Made by a program: the position numbers and the translations under genes. From contig JAUJYN010000021.1 of the NCBI GenBank assembly GCA_030737835.1, positions 1,721,048 to 1,785,047 of the forward strand: a stretch of 64,000 bases of DNA. The letters run 5' to 3'. Below, in pieces: positions 32,527-43,326 of this stretch. The notes beneath the pieces were generated by a model. The model worked only from the letters and a program-made list of their open reading frames with translations, made no database searches and was not told the DNA's origin. The DNA is from Acorus gramineus (lineage: Eukaryota; Streptophyta; Magnoliopsida; Acorales; Acoraceae). The stretch's first letter is position 1. Every line of letters starts with the position of its first letter.

Positions 32527-33904
32527 GTGAGTGGTTCGATTCAAATCTCCCCCCCCCCGCTCTCTAGGGATGCGCTCGACCCGCGTAGACGCGCGTCGCG
32601 CATCGATGGGGCCCCCTAGCTATAATATGTAGAAACTATGCAATGCATGGTTAATATGATGTAACCATGCCACATTAGACCTTGTATGCTAGGGATATGC
32701 ATCCATATACCATGTATAGAGGCCCATACATGCCTAGACACCATGTCCCTTGATTGGAAAGCCCCGATCTATGCATGTTTCCCATTTAGTTTAATTTATT
32801 TAAATCAAATGTGATTATATTGTTGTAAGCATGCCTTAGAGAATATTATAACCTTGTTGTTATAATATATGTTTCCCCGCATCTTAGTTATGTGCCCTGG
32901 AGGAATTCTTGAGAATTCATGACATTAGTAGTCTTAGAAATCGTTGTCGACGGATCCAAGAGGATCGTATTTGCTTGAGTAGGCTGTCTTCTCCCCTTCG
33001 TTGGATCCGAGTAGGGACTCCCCGACGTTGGAAAGCTGTCCTGACAGAGGGCTCCATCTTTAGGTACCTCCGATGCGTCAGACAGTGCTGATCGTGGGAG
33101 TATACCAGGTAGAGGCTACCGAGTGTGGGAGAGGCTACCGGGTGGACCAATGGTGGAGAGTAGTCTAGTCTGTCCCAAAAGGCCCATGTCACCCCTTAAA
33201 GGGTGAGGGTGGGGTGGGTCGGCGATGTTACGACCCACTAGTTTGTACAGTTACTCCCGTTTAGGGACTTTAATTATTTTAAGGTTAAAATGAGTGTGTT
33301 GCATAGATTGTTGTTATGCCTGTGTTTTGATATCTCGATAAGTGAGTATCGAGAGTAGTTTTTTCCATTGGGTTCGCTTTGCGAACATGGGATCGTTCTC
33401 CCCTTCGTTGGATCCGATGTAGGAACTTCTCGGGTTTAGCTGTCCTGACAGAGGGCTCCCATCCATAGGTACCACCGATGCATTCGGAAGAGTACTGATC
33501 GTGGGAGTATACCAGGTAGAGGCTACCCGGGGAAACAGCTACCGGTGGACTAAGGGTGTAGAGCGGTGAGTTGAGGAGATCGGGTTGTAGATACTACCCG
33601 GGAGAGGATTAACGAATGATGTTACGGGCGTGGGAATCGTTCTCCCCTTCATTGGATCCGAGTAGGGACTCCCCGGCGTTGGAAAGCTGTCCTGACAGAG
33701 GGCTCCCATCTGTAGGTACCTCCAATGTGTCGGACAGTGCTGATCGTGGGAGTATACTAGGTAGAGGCTACGGAGTCTGGGAGAGGCTACCGGGTGGACC
33801 AGGGGTGTAGAGCAGTCTAAATCTCTTCCAAAAGTCCCAAGAGTCTCCCTCCAGGAGTGAGGGTAAGGATGAGGTGAAGAATATCGCCGCGTGACCCATT
33901 CACC

Positions 33905-35092
33905 TGCTTCTGGAAATAATTTGTTTCGGGCTTGTAGGGGCAAAACTAGGTTCTAATTTCTTAATAGATTATGATCCCAGCATATAAGAGAATGTGCATG
34001 ATTTATTTCATAATTTGTGGAAGTGTATTGGGTACTGTGGAGATCATATTAGTAGGGCTGGTTGCAGCAGGTTTGGCAGTTTTGCTCGGTTGTGTGTCAA
34101 GGAGTTGTTTGCATGTGTCTTGTGTGATAATATGGAAATATCAGGAGTTAGGGTCTTCATGAAGAAGGCTTACATGTGTGATAGGAGGTTCCATATTTAA
34201 TTGTGGATCATTGGTTGCATTTTACAGATCTCGTAGACCGGACGCGCGGTGATCCGGGTTACGGTGAGTGGTGTTATCCAATCCCCCCCTCTCGAGATAC
34301 GCTCGACGCGCGTAGTAATGCGTCGCTCATCGATGGGGCATCCTAGCTATACTACTTGTGTAGATAAGTAGTATGGCCATGCTTGAATTATAATATGTTA
34401 GATATCCTGCATGCTAGGCTTATATTGCATGTATTCTATCCATGTATGAATGACTGTATCGCATGCACCCCTCTAGTATAGAATAGGGCATGCCTTAGGT
34501 AGTATTGTAATACTACTCCGACCATATTAATTGGAATATCCAGCATGATTAAGTCTTGGTTAATAACAGGCACCTGCCTAATATTCCCTTGCGATAAGAC
34601 TCGAGGGCGTGGTGTAGTTATTGCGCCCATGCTAATGGGGCAAAGCTATGACCATCTTCAAGAGATGATAATCTCTTTCTCACCCTCTCCTCTTGCACGA
34701 ACTGAGTAAGTAGATGCGATTTCCTACTCGACTCAGGTTCGTTTGGAATATTGGCATGTACCTGTTAGTGTGCGAGATCGTGCTTGACCCTTCCCTTTTA
34801 AGTTGGTGATATCCAACGCATGCTTAAGTTTTATGCCTTGAGTTTGCTTATATGATTAATGACCATGTATGGATGTTGTATGATTTATTGTTTATGATGG
34901 AAATCCATGTTAGGGAGTATCCCTATAATAATTTGATAGGTTATCGTGCATGTAGTTCATGTACATAACTAAGATATAATTCTCCTGGATATATATGCGC
35001 ATGTTAAACTGATTAGGCCTATCTGAATTAGGCGTGGGTATGACCCGTTGTCGGGTTGTACCTTATTAGTTATAGCGCTAGCGATGTAATCG
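33905..35092 (+). mobile_element. LTR, family C, right part
   Basis: It matches the reverse complement of about 56270-57480 in the family C 5' LTR. It contains the micro-exon (34228-34263) and a GAGATACGCTCGACGCGCG phrase. It ends at ...GATGTAATCG where the minus-strand LTR of element X begins; the rest of LTR C is not found beyond. Confidence 0.7.
34228..34263 (+). other. Putative micro-exon (LTR C, plus copy)
   Basis: 36 nt between TTTTACAG and GTGAGTGG. It begins ATCTCGTAGACCGG and is open in the conserved phase. Confidence 0.6.
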
Positions 35093-36302
35093 TGTCACAC
35101 CCCAGGGCGGCCGTCCCCGAGACGTGGCAAGTATATATAATATCAGCAGTCTATACAGGAGATCAATAAAATACTCTAAACAACATCGAAATGAGAACAC
35201 AGACAATAAGGTGGCTGACATAATATATACAAATAGCGGAAGCTCAAATGACTGAGTCTGTAATTCAAAGACATATTACAGACCCGGTACATAATCAACT
35301 GTCCTGTGAGAGCCAATATATATACAATGACATCCAAATACAAGTATGTGCCCAAGCACGGAATACAATACATACAATCAAGAAGGGGATGCTGATGGCC
35401 TCTCACTCGCAGAACATGACGCTGCTCCGCTACTGCTGATGTGCCTCGGGGAGCTCCTCCTTCAGATCCGACTCAGACAAAACTGGAGAAAAATATATGC
35501 GAGGGGTGAGCCACACGCTCAGTGAATAGCACAACCCATGCATCACAATTTATATCAACCTTAAATAACTTATAGTCCCTAAAACGGGAGCAACTACACA
35601 TTCTAGTGGGTCGTTTCATCGCCAACCCACCTCCCCCCTCACCCTCACCCTTTTCGGGGGGTGACATGGGCCTCTTGGGGCATACTAGACCGCTCTCCAC
35701 CCCTGGTCCACCCGGTAGCCTCTCCCACCCTCAGGCCTCCACCTGGTATACTCCCGCTATCAGTACTGTCCGACGCATCGGAGGTACCTATGGACGGGAG
35801 CCCTCTGTCAGGTCAGCCAACGCCGGGGAGTCCCTACATCGGATCCAACCAAAAGGAGAAGACAACCTACTCACACGGATACGATCCTCATGGATCCGTC
35901 GACACCGATTTGTAACTCTACTAATGTCATGAATTCTCAAGAATTCCTGCAGGGCGCATATGTAAGATGCGGAGAGACATATATTATAACAACAAGGTTA
36001 TAATATCCTCTAAGGCATGCTTGCAACTATATGCGCTCATTTTTATTTAATTAGATTAAACTAGATGGGAACATGCATAGTTCGGGGCTAGGTGTCTAGG
36101 CATGCATAGGCCTCTAAACATGATATAAGGGTGCATATCCCTAGCATACAAAGTCTAAGGTGGCATGGATACATCATAATAATATGCATGCATAGGTTTT
36201 ACATTATTACAAGATAATACACAATTATGGTGCCCCAGGGGAGGGCAACGCACGCCTACGTGCATCGAACGCCTCCCTACTGGGTTGGATTGTCCCACTC
36301 AC

Positions 36303-36338
36303 CGAAACCCGGGTCGCTACGTGACCGTCCGTCAAGAT
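36303..36338 (-). other. Putative micro-exon (LTR of X)
   Basis: 36 nt on the minus strand between CTTGCAG and GTGAGTGG, open in the conserved phase. The exon 4 acceptor (CTCCAG on the minus strand, near 35483) leads to a frame reading LSESDLKEELPEAHQQ then stop. Confidence 0.6.
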
Positions 36339-37070
36339 CTGCAAGACAGGGCATTCAATATGGTGAGTAAACTACACAAATACATAATAAATTTACTAGA
36401 AATACCCAATACTCGGACAAGCATGCATAAGGGCCTGCACGCACGTGAGCACGCGCATACGCACGCGAGTCCGAGTGACCTGACACCCTCCCGAACCCAC
36501 GGGCAGCCATACGCACGGCCACCCGCACGCGCACGCACAAATGTGCATGCCCGCATGCGCCCCTGCGCCCCGGGCGCACTGTTGTGCCCTTGTCCGCGCG
36601 CCCAGACAGGCTGCTGCGCGCGCTCCAGCGCGCACCACGCGTCCAGCCCTGGCGTACCCGCGCGCACCCCGTGCAGCACCCCGCACGCACGGTGCCCCCG
36701 CGCAGCACTCCACGCGCATGTCCGCGCGTCTGCGCGTACGCGCGCGCGCCAGCCAGCGCTCTTGTCTGCGCGCGCCAGCGCCTGCCTGCGCGCGCAGACT
36801 CGCGCGCACGCGGGCGGATGACCCTGAACGGGCCCCCGAGCCCCCTCCTCAGCCCCCCCACACCCCCTAACACCCATGCATAGCATGCATACCCAATTTC
36901 ACTGCCTAAACAAGCATCTAAACAAGAAATAGGGAGGAGAAGGACTCACCCAAGAGAGGAAGAACAATGGGAGGAACTCGGGTGCCCTTCGCGCACCAAA
37001 CCACCGCCACCAAGACCACCAACACCCTCAGCCACTTCTCAGCCCCAGAATGGCTGAAAACAGGGGAGAA

Positions 37071-39492
37071 TGTTATATATGTGTCACTTTTAACTTGCTG
37101 GTAACCGTTGGAGCGTTCTGGCAGTTTTTCTTTTTTTTTTTCGGTTTTCGATCGGAACCGCTAATTTTTGGACTGTTAGCTATCGTCCTGAGTTAGAGGA
37201 CTCCGATTGGAAATCTAACTGCATATTTGGTGTCCTGGTGCCATTTTAGGCCTCTCACAAAAATTTCATCGAATTCCGGTAATGTTTCCAAAATTTCGCA
37301 GTTTCGGGGCGTATCCGGGTATTTTAAGTCGCTCGCTATATATAGGTGTGATCTAATTTTGAAATCACTATTCTCTCCTCTTCTCCATTTTTCTCCCATT
37401 TGAGGCCCTTAGACCCCTCAAACCCAAAAACCTAAAACCTAGGAAGTGTAGATCGGGTCCCGATCTACACCCCGGTGGTTTCAAATCTCGATTCCGATGA
37501 GTTTTACCCCTCCGTCCACCCTCTCTTCTCCTCTGAAAGTTTTCGGTGCGCGGAGAGCATCCGGACTTCTCTTCCTCCCCTTGGTAAGCCCTCTTTCCCC
37601 TCTTTTATTGCATAGATGCTTGTTGGGAGGTCGGATTTGGGGTTGGGAGGCGGTGGGCGGCGGTGGGTGGCCGTCGGAAGGCTGTGGTGGTGGTCGGAGG
37701 CCTTGGGGTGGTCGGTGTTGGTGGTAGAGGAGCTCGGGTAGGGAGCTAGGCTGTCCGGGCAGGGTGTTGGGCAGCCCCGGGAGGTTTGGCTGCGTGGGCT
37801 GAGGCGCGGCGGTGCACCCGGGCGGTCGGTGGCCGTGCGGGTGGTTGCCGGGGTGCTCGGGCTAGCGTGCATGCGGGTCGTATGCACGTTTGCCCGAGTG
37901 TTGGTTGTTTGTTTGTGGGTTTTGTGAATTTTGATGTCTTTGGTAGTAGTTGTGGATTTTAACTCACCATATAAATGTCTGTCTTGCAGATCCTGACGGG
38001 CGGTCGCGCGACGACCCGAACTTCGGTGAGTGGGACAATCCAACCCAGTAGTGAGGGGTCATACGCATTTGGGCGTATACCGACCTCTCCTTTAAATGTA
38101 GAATGCATGCTACCCTAGTCCTTGTATGTTAGGGACTTGCACCCATAGGATAGGTGTAAGAGCCATGCACCATGCCCCCTGTTTTCATGCTAGGAAACCT
38201 CGGCCTATGCATGCGTCCTACTAGTTTATTTATTAAATTAAATGCTAGTGTATGTTAAATCGTATGCCTTAGATAATATTATAGGGAGGAGCCTTGCGAG
38301 GTCAACATTGAGACCCGTGTTAGGGTACTCCGTGTTCCTTGTTTGGTTGTCGGGATGTCCTGTATCGGGACCTCATGCTGCCCTCCCAAGGTTTCTAGTC
38401 CCAGTAATATTATAAGTAATGTTATATACCTGGTATGATTATTAGCATATTTAGTAAATATTATAGGGGAGGGGCCTTGCGAGGACAGCGGTGAGACCCG
38501 GGTTAGGGTACTCCGTGTTCCTTGTTTGGTTGTCGGGGTATCCTATATCGGGAACTCACGCCGCCCTCCCGAGTTCTTTCCCCCAATGATATTACAAACC
38601 TTGCTTTTATTGTATATGTTCCCCGCATCTTGGTTATGCGCCCTGGAGGAACTCTGAAGAGTTCATGACATTAGAGTTGTAGAGATGTGTTGTCAGCGGA
38701 TCCGAGTGGATCATATGCGTATGGATAGGCTGTTATGTTTCCCTTTGTTGGATCCGTGTAGAGACTGCCCCAGCGTGATAAGGTCGTCCCTTCCGAGGGC
38801 TCCCATCAGTAGGCGCCTCCCGATATTTGTGACGGACTGCGCTGAAGTTATGGGTGAAGGCTAGCAGCCTACAGAGTGGAGGAGAGACTATCGGTGGACC
38901 AAGGGTGACCAACAGCCTAGTCAGTCCCAAAATCCTTGTCACCCATGGTAGGGTGAGGGTGAGGGTGTAGTGGGTTGGCGATGAGCGACCTACTGGATTT
39001 GTGATTGGATGATTATCAGTCCCAATAGCCTATGTCACCCATTGATGGGTGAGGGTGAGGGTGTGGTGGTTCGGCGAGGTACGAACCACTGGATTATGTT
39101 GTTATGTCACTTAGAGGATGGATAAATAATGGAATTGTGGTAAATATTGTCTGTGATGCATGGGTTGTGCTGTTCACTGAGCGTGTGGCTCACCCCTCGC
39201 ATATGTTTTTCCCCAGTGGTCACTGAGCCTGAGCTAGAGCCGGAGCAGCAGTTGGAGCTTTCCGAGGGATTCCTTCAGTAGCGGAGCAGCGCTACGTTCC
39301 GCGAGTGCCAGAGGTTATCAGCATCCCTTCTTGACTGTATGTATTTGATTTCCGTGCTTGGCACGTGTTTGTATATGTTCAGTTGTATTTGTGTATATTG
39401 GCTCTCACAGGACAGATGATTGAGTATCGAGTCTGTAGAATGTTTATTTACAGATTCAGTCTTTTGCTTCCGCATTTGGTGTATATATGGGG
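37071..39492 (+). mobile_element. LTR of a related family, inserted in the X LTR, 3'-truncated
   Basis: It starts TGTTATATATGTGTCAC in the plus direction within the minus-strand X LTR. The uninterrupted counterpart (50690-50730) shows the target. It has a TATA box (CTATATATAG, about 37336), splice-like signals, and two GAGACCCG(T/G)GTTAGGG modules (38310, 38490), but only a short GC-rich tract. It stops at GTATATATGGGG, about 200 bp before the expected LTR end. Confidence 0.75.
37990..38025 (+). other. Putative micro-exon (inserted LTR)
   Basis: 36 nt between TGTCTTGCAG and GTGAGTGGG. The acceptor CCCCAG at 39216 joins in frame to VVTEPELEPEQQLELSEG and a stop, another acidic C-terminus of the exon 4 type. 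Confidence 0.6.
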
Positions 39493-40187
39493 CCATGAGA
39501 GGGAGGTAAACAAAGGGGAAAACAAAAAAAAAAACCATAGGAAGATAGATCGGAAGCTTACCTATCTTTTTCCCTTCAATGGCTTTCTATTTCAACACCT
39601 TCTACTAGGTCAAATGGGGGAAAAAGAGAAGAGGGAGTGGGTGATTTTGTGTGTGAGAGAGAGAGGAAGAGAAGAGAAGGGAAGAAGAAGAAGTGGGCGC
39701 CCACTTTAGGGCACACACTCACACACACACACTCACACTCTCACACACACTTAGGATTTGGTGTTTGACTTTAGGTCAACCCAACCACACAAACAAACAA
39801 AACTAATTGACCAAGTCAATGGTCAAACTTGTCTTGGTCAAAGTCCTCTTTGACTTGGTCAAGTCTCCCCATGACTTTCCGCTTGGTCAAAACCCGGATA
39901 CGATTCGGAACTGCCAAATTCTAAAACGTTACCGGAATTTGATGAAATTTTTGTGAGTGGCTTGAAATGGCACCAGGACACATAATGTGCAGTTAGATTT
40001 TCAATCGGAGTTCTCAAGCTCATGATGATAGCTAAAAGGCCAAAATTTTAGCGGTTCCGATCGAAAAAAGAAAAAGTTGAAAAACTGCCAGAAATGCTCC
40101 AATGGTGACTAGAAGGCTAAAAGTGACACATATATAACATTCTTCCCCCCTTAGGAAATTTTGTCCTCAAAATAAATACAAAAACAT

Positions 40188-42897
40188 CTAGGAAGGAAAA
40201 AGATGCGGATATGCGCCACGCATGGCGTCCTCGCGCTCCCAAGTGGCCTCAGCACCAGAACGGTGCTGCCATCGCACCTTGACCAGCTGGACGGTCTTGG
40301 TGCGGAGCCTCTTCTCGCGTCGGTCCAGGATCTCGATCGGCTGCTCGACGAATGACAAGTCCGGCTCGAAGACGAGCGGCTCGAACGGGATGACGTGAGT
40401 AGGATCGTGGACGTAACGCCTCAGCTGCGAGACATGGAAGACATCATGGGCCTGAGCCAACTATGGGGGCAAGGCTATGCAATAGGCCACCTCTCCAACC
40501 TGCTCGAGGATGAGAAACGGCCCAGTGAAACGCGGACTCAGCTTGCCCCGCACACCGAAATGGAAGATGCCCTTTATCGGGGACACCTTTAGGAAGACAT
40601 GGTCACCAACCTCGAAGGCGAGCTCTCGGTGACGACGATTGGCGTAGCTCTTCTGACGGCTCTGAGCGACTCGGATATGCTCGCGAATCGTCTTGACCAT
40701 CTCTGAGGTCTGGTGGATGATGTCTGGTCCCTCCAACTGTTGCTCTCCGACCTCGTCCCAACACAAGGGGGACCTGCAGCTGCGGCCATAGAGCGCCTCG
40801 TATGGTGCCATCCGGATACTCGAGTGGTAGCTGTTGTTGTAGGCAAACTCCACCAACGGAAGATGCCTCTCCTAACTACCCCCAAAGTCGAGAACGCAAG
40901 CACATAGCACGTCCTCCAGGGTCTGAATCGTCCTCTCCAACCCGCCGTCCATCTGTGGATGAAAAACTATACTGAAGTGGAGGTTCGTACCAAGGGCGTG
41001 CTGGAGGCTACGCCAGAACCTCAAAGTAAACCTTGCGTCTCGATTAGAAATGATGCTTACGGGAGTGCCATGGAGATGAACAATCTCGGAGACAAACAAC
41101 TGCGCTAGGGTGTCCAGAGAATCGATTAGTCGAATGGGGAGGAAATGAGCGAACTTAGTCAGTCGGTCGACGATTACCCAGATGGCATCGCGACCCGAAC
41201 GTGACCTCGGTAAGCCCAAAACGAAGTCCATGGTGATCTGCTCCCACTTCCACTGAGGAATCTCAATGGACTGCAGCTTCCCCGCAGGGCGCTGATGCTC
41301 CGACTTCACCTGCTGGCATACCAAGCAACGGGCGATGAAACGGCCAATATCCGCCTTCATCCCGCGCCACCAGTAGCCACGACGAAGGCCCCTGTACATC
41401 TTCGTGCCACCAGGATGCACTGTGTACCTCGAACGATGGGCCTCGTCCAAGATCTTCTGCTTCAGCTCTGCGTCGTCAGGAATGCATACTCGACCTCTGA
41501 ACCGCAGGATCCCGTCCTCGCAAATCTGGTAGTCTGGACGCTCGCCACGGGCGACGCCTTCAGAGAGGACTAGAAAGTGAGGATCCTGCCTCTGAGCCGT
41601 GCAGATCTCGTCGAGAAGAACGGGCTGCACCACTAGCCTGGCCAAAAAGCCACCCGCAGGTGTCTCTCGAACGCTGATCCAGCAAGCGGCCTCCTCCAGA
41701 AGCCTCCAACGACGTACAGCCAAGTGGGCGGCCATGCCCAAGGGTTGCTTGCTGAGAGCATCGGCCACGACATTCGCCTTACCCGGGTGGTAAGCGATGT
41801 CACAATCATAGTCCTTCAGGAACTCGACCCAACGTCTCTGACTCATGTTGAGCTCTGGCTGGGACTGCAAATAAGTCAAGCTCTTGTGATCAGTGAAGAG
41901 CTCGAACTCCTCGCCATAGAGGTAGTGCCTCCACATCTTCAGCGCAAAGATGATCACTGCTAACTCTAAGTCGTGGGTGGGGTAATTCTGCTCATGGGGC
42001 TTCAACTGATGCGACGCGTAAGCCACAACCTTACCGTACTGCATCAGGACGCAACCCACACCCAACCGCGATGCATCGGAGTAGACTGCGAATCCACCAC
42101 TCCCAGACGGAATGGTAAGAACTGGCGCTGAGGTGAGCCTTCGCTTCAACTCCAGGAAGCTCTCCTCGCAAGCTGGGGACCACTCGAACTGGACATCCTT
42201 TCGAGTCAGGCGGGTCAGAGGAACAGCTATCTTCAAGAAACCCTCGACAAACCTCCGATAATAACCCGCTAAACCCAAGAAGCTCCGAATCTCTGTGGGG
42301 TTCGACGGTCGACGCCAATTCGACACGGCGAGGGTCTTGTCCGGGTCCACAGATATGCCCTCGCCGGAAATCACGTGGCCTAGAAAGGCCATACGCTCCA
42401 ACCAAAACTCGCACTTACTGAACTTGGTGAACAACTGATGTCGGGCCAAAGTCTCCAAGACAGTGCGGAGATGGTGAGCGTGCTCCTCAAGACTCCTCGA
42501 GTACACCAGAATATTATCGATGAAGACTACTACGAAGGAGTCGAGGAAGGGCCGAAACACCCGGTTCATCAGATCCATGAAGGCTGCCAGTGCATTCGTC
42601 AACCCAAACGGCAGTACTCAACACTCGTAGTGCCCATAACGGGTACGAAAGGCCGTCTTCGGAATATCTGACTTTCGGATCTTCAGCTGATAGTAGCCCG
42701 AACGGAGATCGATCTTAGAAAAGACACGCGCTCCCTGGAGCTGGTCAAACAGATCATCAATCCGTGGCAAGGGGTACTTGTTCTTCACGGTCCGCTTGTT
42801 CAGCTGCCTGTAATCAATACAAAGCCGTAGCGAACCGTCCTTCTTCCGCATGAACAAAACAGGGGCTCCCCACGGAGAAACACTCGGACGTGCGAAG
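40188..42897 (-). pseudogene. Element X pol: RT-RNase H-integrase-chromodomain, inactive
   Basis: One continuous minus-strand frame, closely similar to the Y protein. It starts abruptly in RT ([13 protein letters not shown]) at 42897 and runs to PHLFPS. Three nonsense codons break it: 42618-42620 (after GHYEC), 40872-40874 (Trp to TAG in the ACVLDFGGS region) and 40461-40463 (Gln to TAG after IALPP). Catalytic positions are also lost: RT FIDD is FIDN, and the second integrase Asp (SD.D) is SNRD. Gag, protease and the N-terminal part of RT are missing. It lies next to its polypurine tract and 3' LTR (35093-40139) and cannot make an active enzyme. Confidence 0.9.
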
Positions 42898-43152
42898 CCC
42901 TGGAGGAATTCTTGAGAATTCATGACATTAGTTGCAAGCATGCCTTAGAGGATATTATAACCTTGTTGTTATAATATATGTCTCCCCGCATCTGAGTTAT
43001 GCGCCGTGGAGGAATTCTTGAGAATTCATGACATTAGTAGAGTTACAAATCGGTGTCGACGGATCCAAGAGGATCGTATCCGTGTGAGTAGGCTATCTTC
43101 TCCTTTTGGCTGGATCCGATGTAGGTACTCCCCGGCGTTGGCTGTACCTGAC
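42898..43152 (+). repeat. LTR fragment at the head-to-head junction
   Basis: Plus-oriented LTR sequence equivalent to about 48487-48713, preceded by an extra 30-bp copy of its own GGAGGAATTCTTGAGAATTC segment (42902 and 43011). It joins X pol on one side and Y gag-protease sequence on the other. The short direct repeat and abrupt joins point to illegitimate recombination. Confidence 0.65.
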
Positions 43153-43326
43153 AGAGTGCAGCCTGTGAGGAGTGCCCCTGCTCCTCAGCCGCAGTTTGTT
43201 TAGGACCGAGTTGCAGCGCTTTCGGCCGAGGAGGCGCAGGCTTCGGGTAGCGTGGTCCGAGGTATTATTTTGATCTCCCAACTCCCTGCATATGTGTTAT
43301 TTGATTCCAGAGCCACGCACTAGTTC
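43153..43326 (+). pseudogene. Element Y gag end and protease active site, broken
   Basis: This is in frame with the large downstream frame. The gag-protease linker (SAPAPQPQFV) is followed by TAG at 43201 where CAG is expected. After VALSAEEAQ-like sequence comes the aspartic protease motif: the usual D-S/T-G-A reads DSRA (43303-43314), with Gly replaced by Arg, and TAG at 43321 replaces the Ser codon expected after ATH. The protease is therefore inactive and the polyprotein is interrupted twice. Confidence 0.75.

Larger units (their letters stand above)
31001..33904 (+). mobile_element. LTR, family B (B2), 3'-truncated, inside LTR C
   Basis: It begins TGTTGTGCCTGTGTC directly after CAAAG. 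It aligns with B1 through the palindrome, GC-rich tract (31950-32400), micro-exon and repeat modules, but breaks off at GTGACCCATTC, before the LTR terminus. It contains three copies of the CTCCCATC..TAGGTACC module (about 33050, 33460, 33705) and a C-type phrase GGGTTCGCTTTGCGAAC (33370), so it is itself mosaic. Confidence 0.75.
35093..40139 (-). repeat. 3' LTR of minus-strand element X, interrupted
   Basis: Reading on the minus strand it starts CATATATAACA-complement TGTTATATATGTGTC at 40139 and ends TGTCACACCCC-complement at 35093. Without the inserted LTR (37071 to about 39492) it is about 2.6 kb, like the Y LTR (46738-49415). The polypurine tract complement (TTCTTCCCCCCTTA) follows at 40139-40153, then pol on the minus strand. 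Confidence 0.8.

Noticed and set aside
33368..33386. Hairpin TTCGCTTTGCGAA as a terminator or regulatory site
   Set aside because: It is part of a repeated LTR module (also near 56,140 and 63,710). Bacterial-style terminator logic does not apply here.
37068..40139. A possible head-to-head pair of full elements at 35-40 kb
   Set aside because: Comparison with 50690-50730 shows that the plus-oriented piece (37071 to about 39492) is just an LTR inserted in the X LTR. No interior sequence belongs to it.
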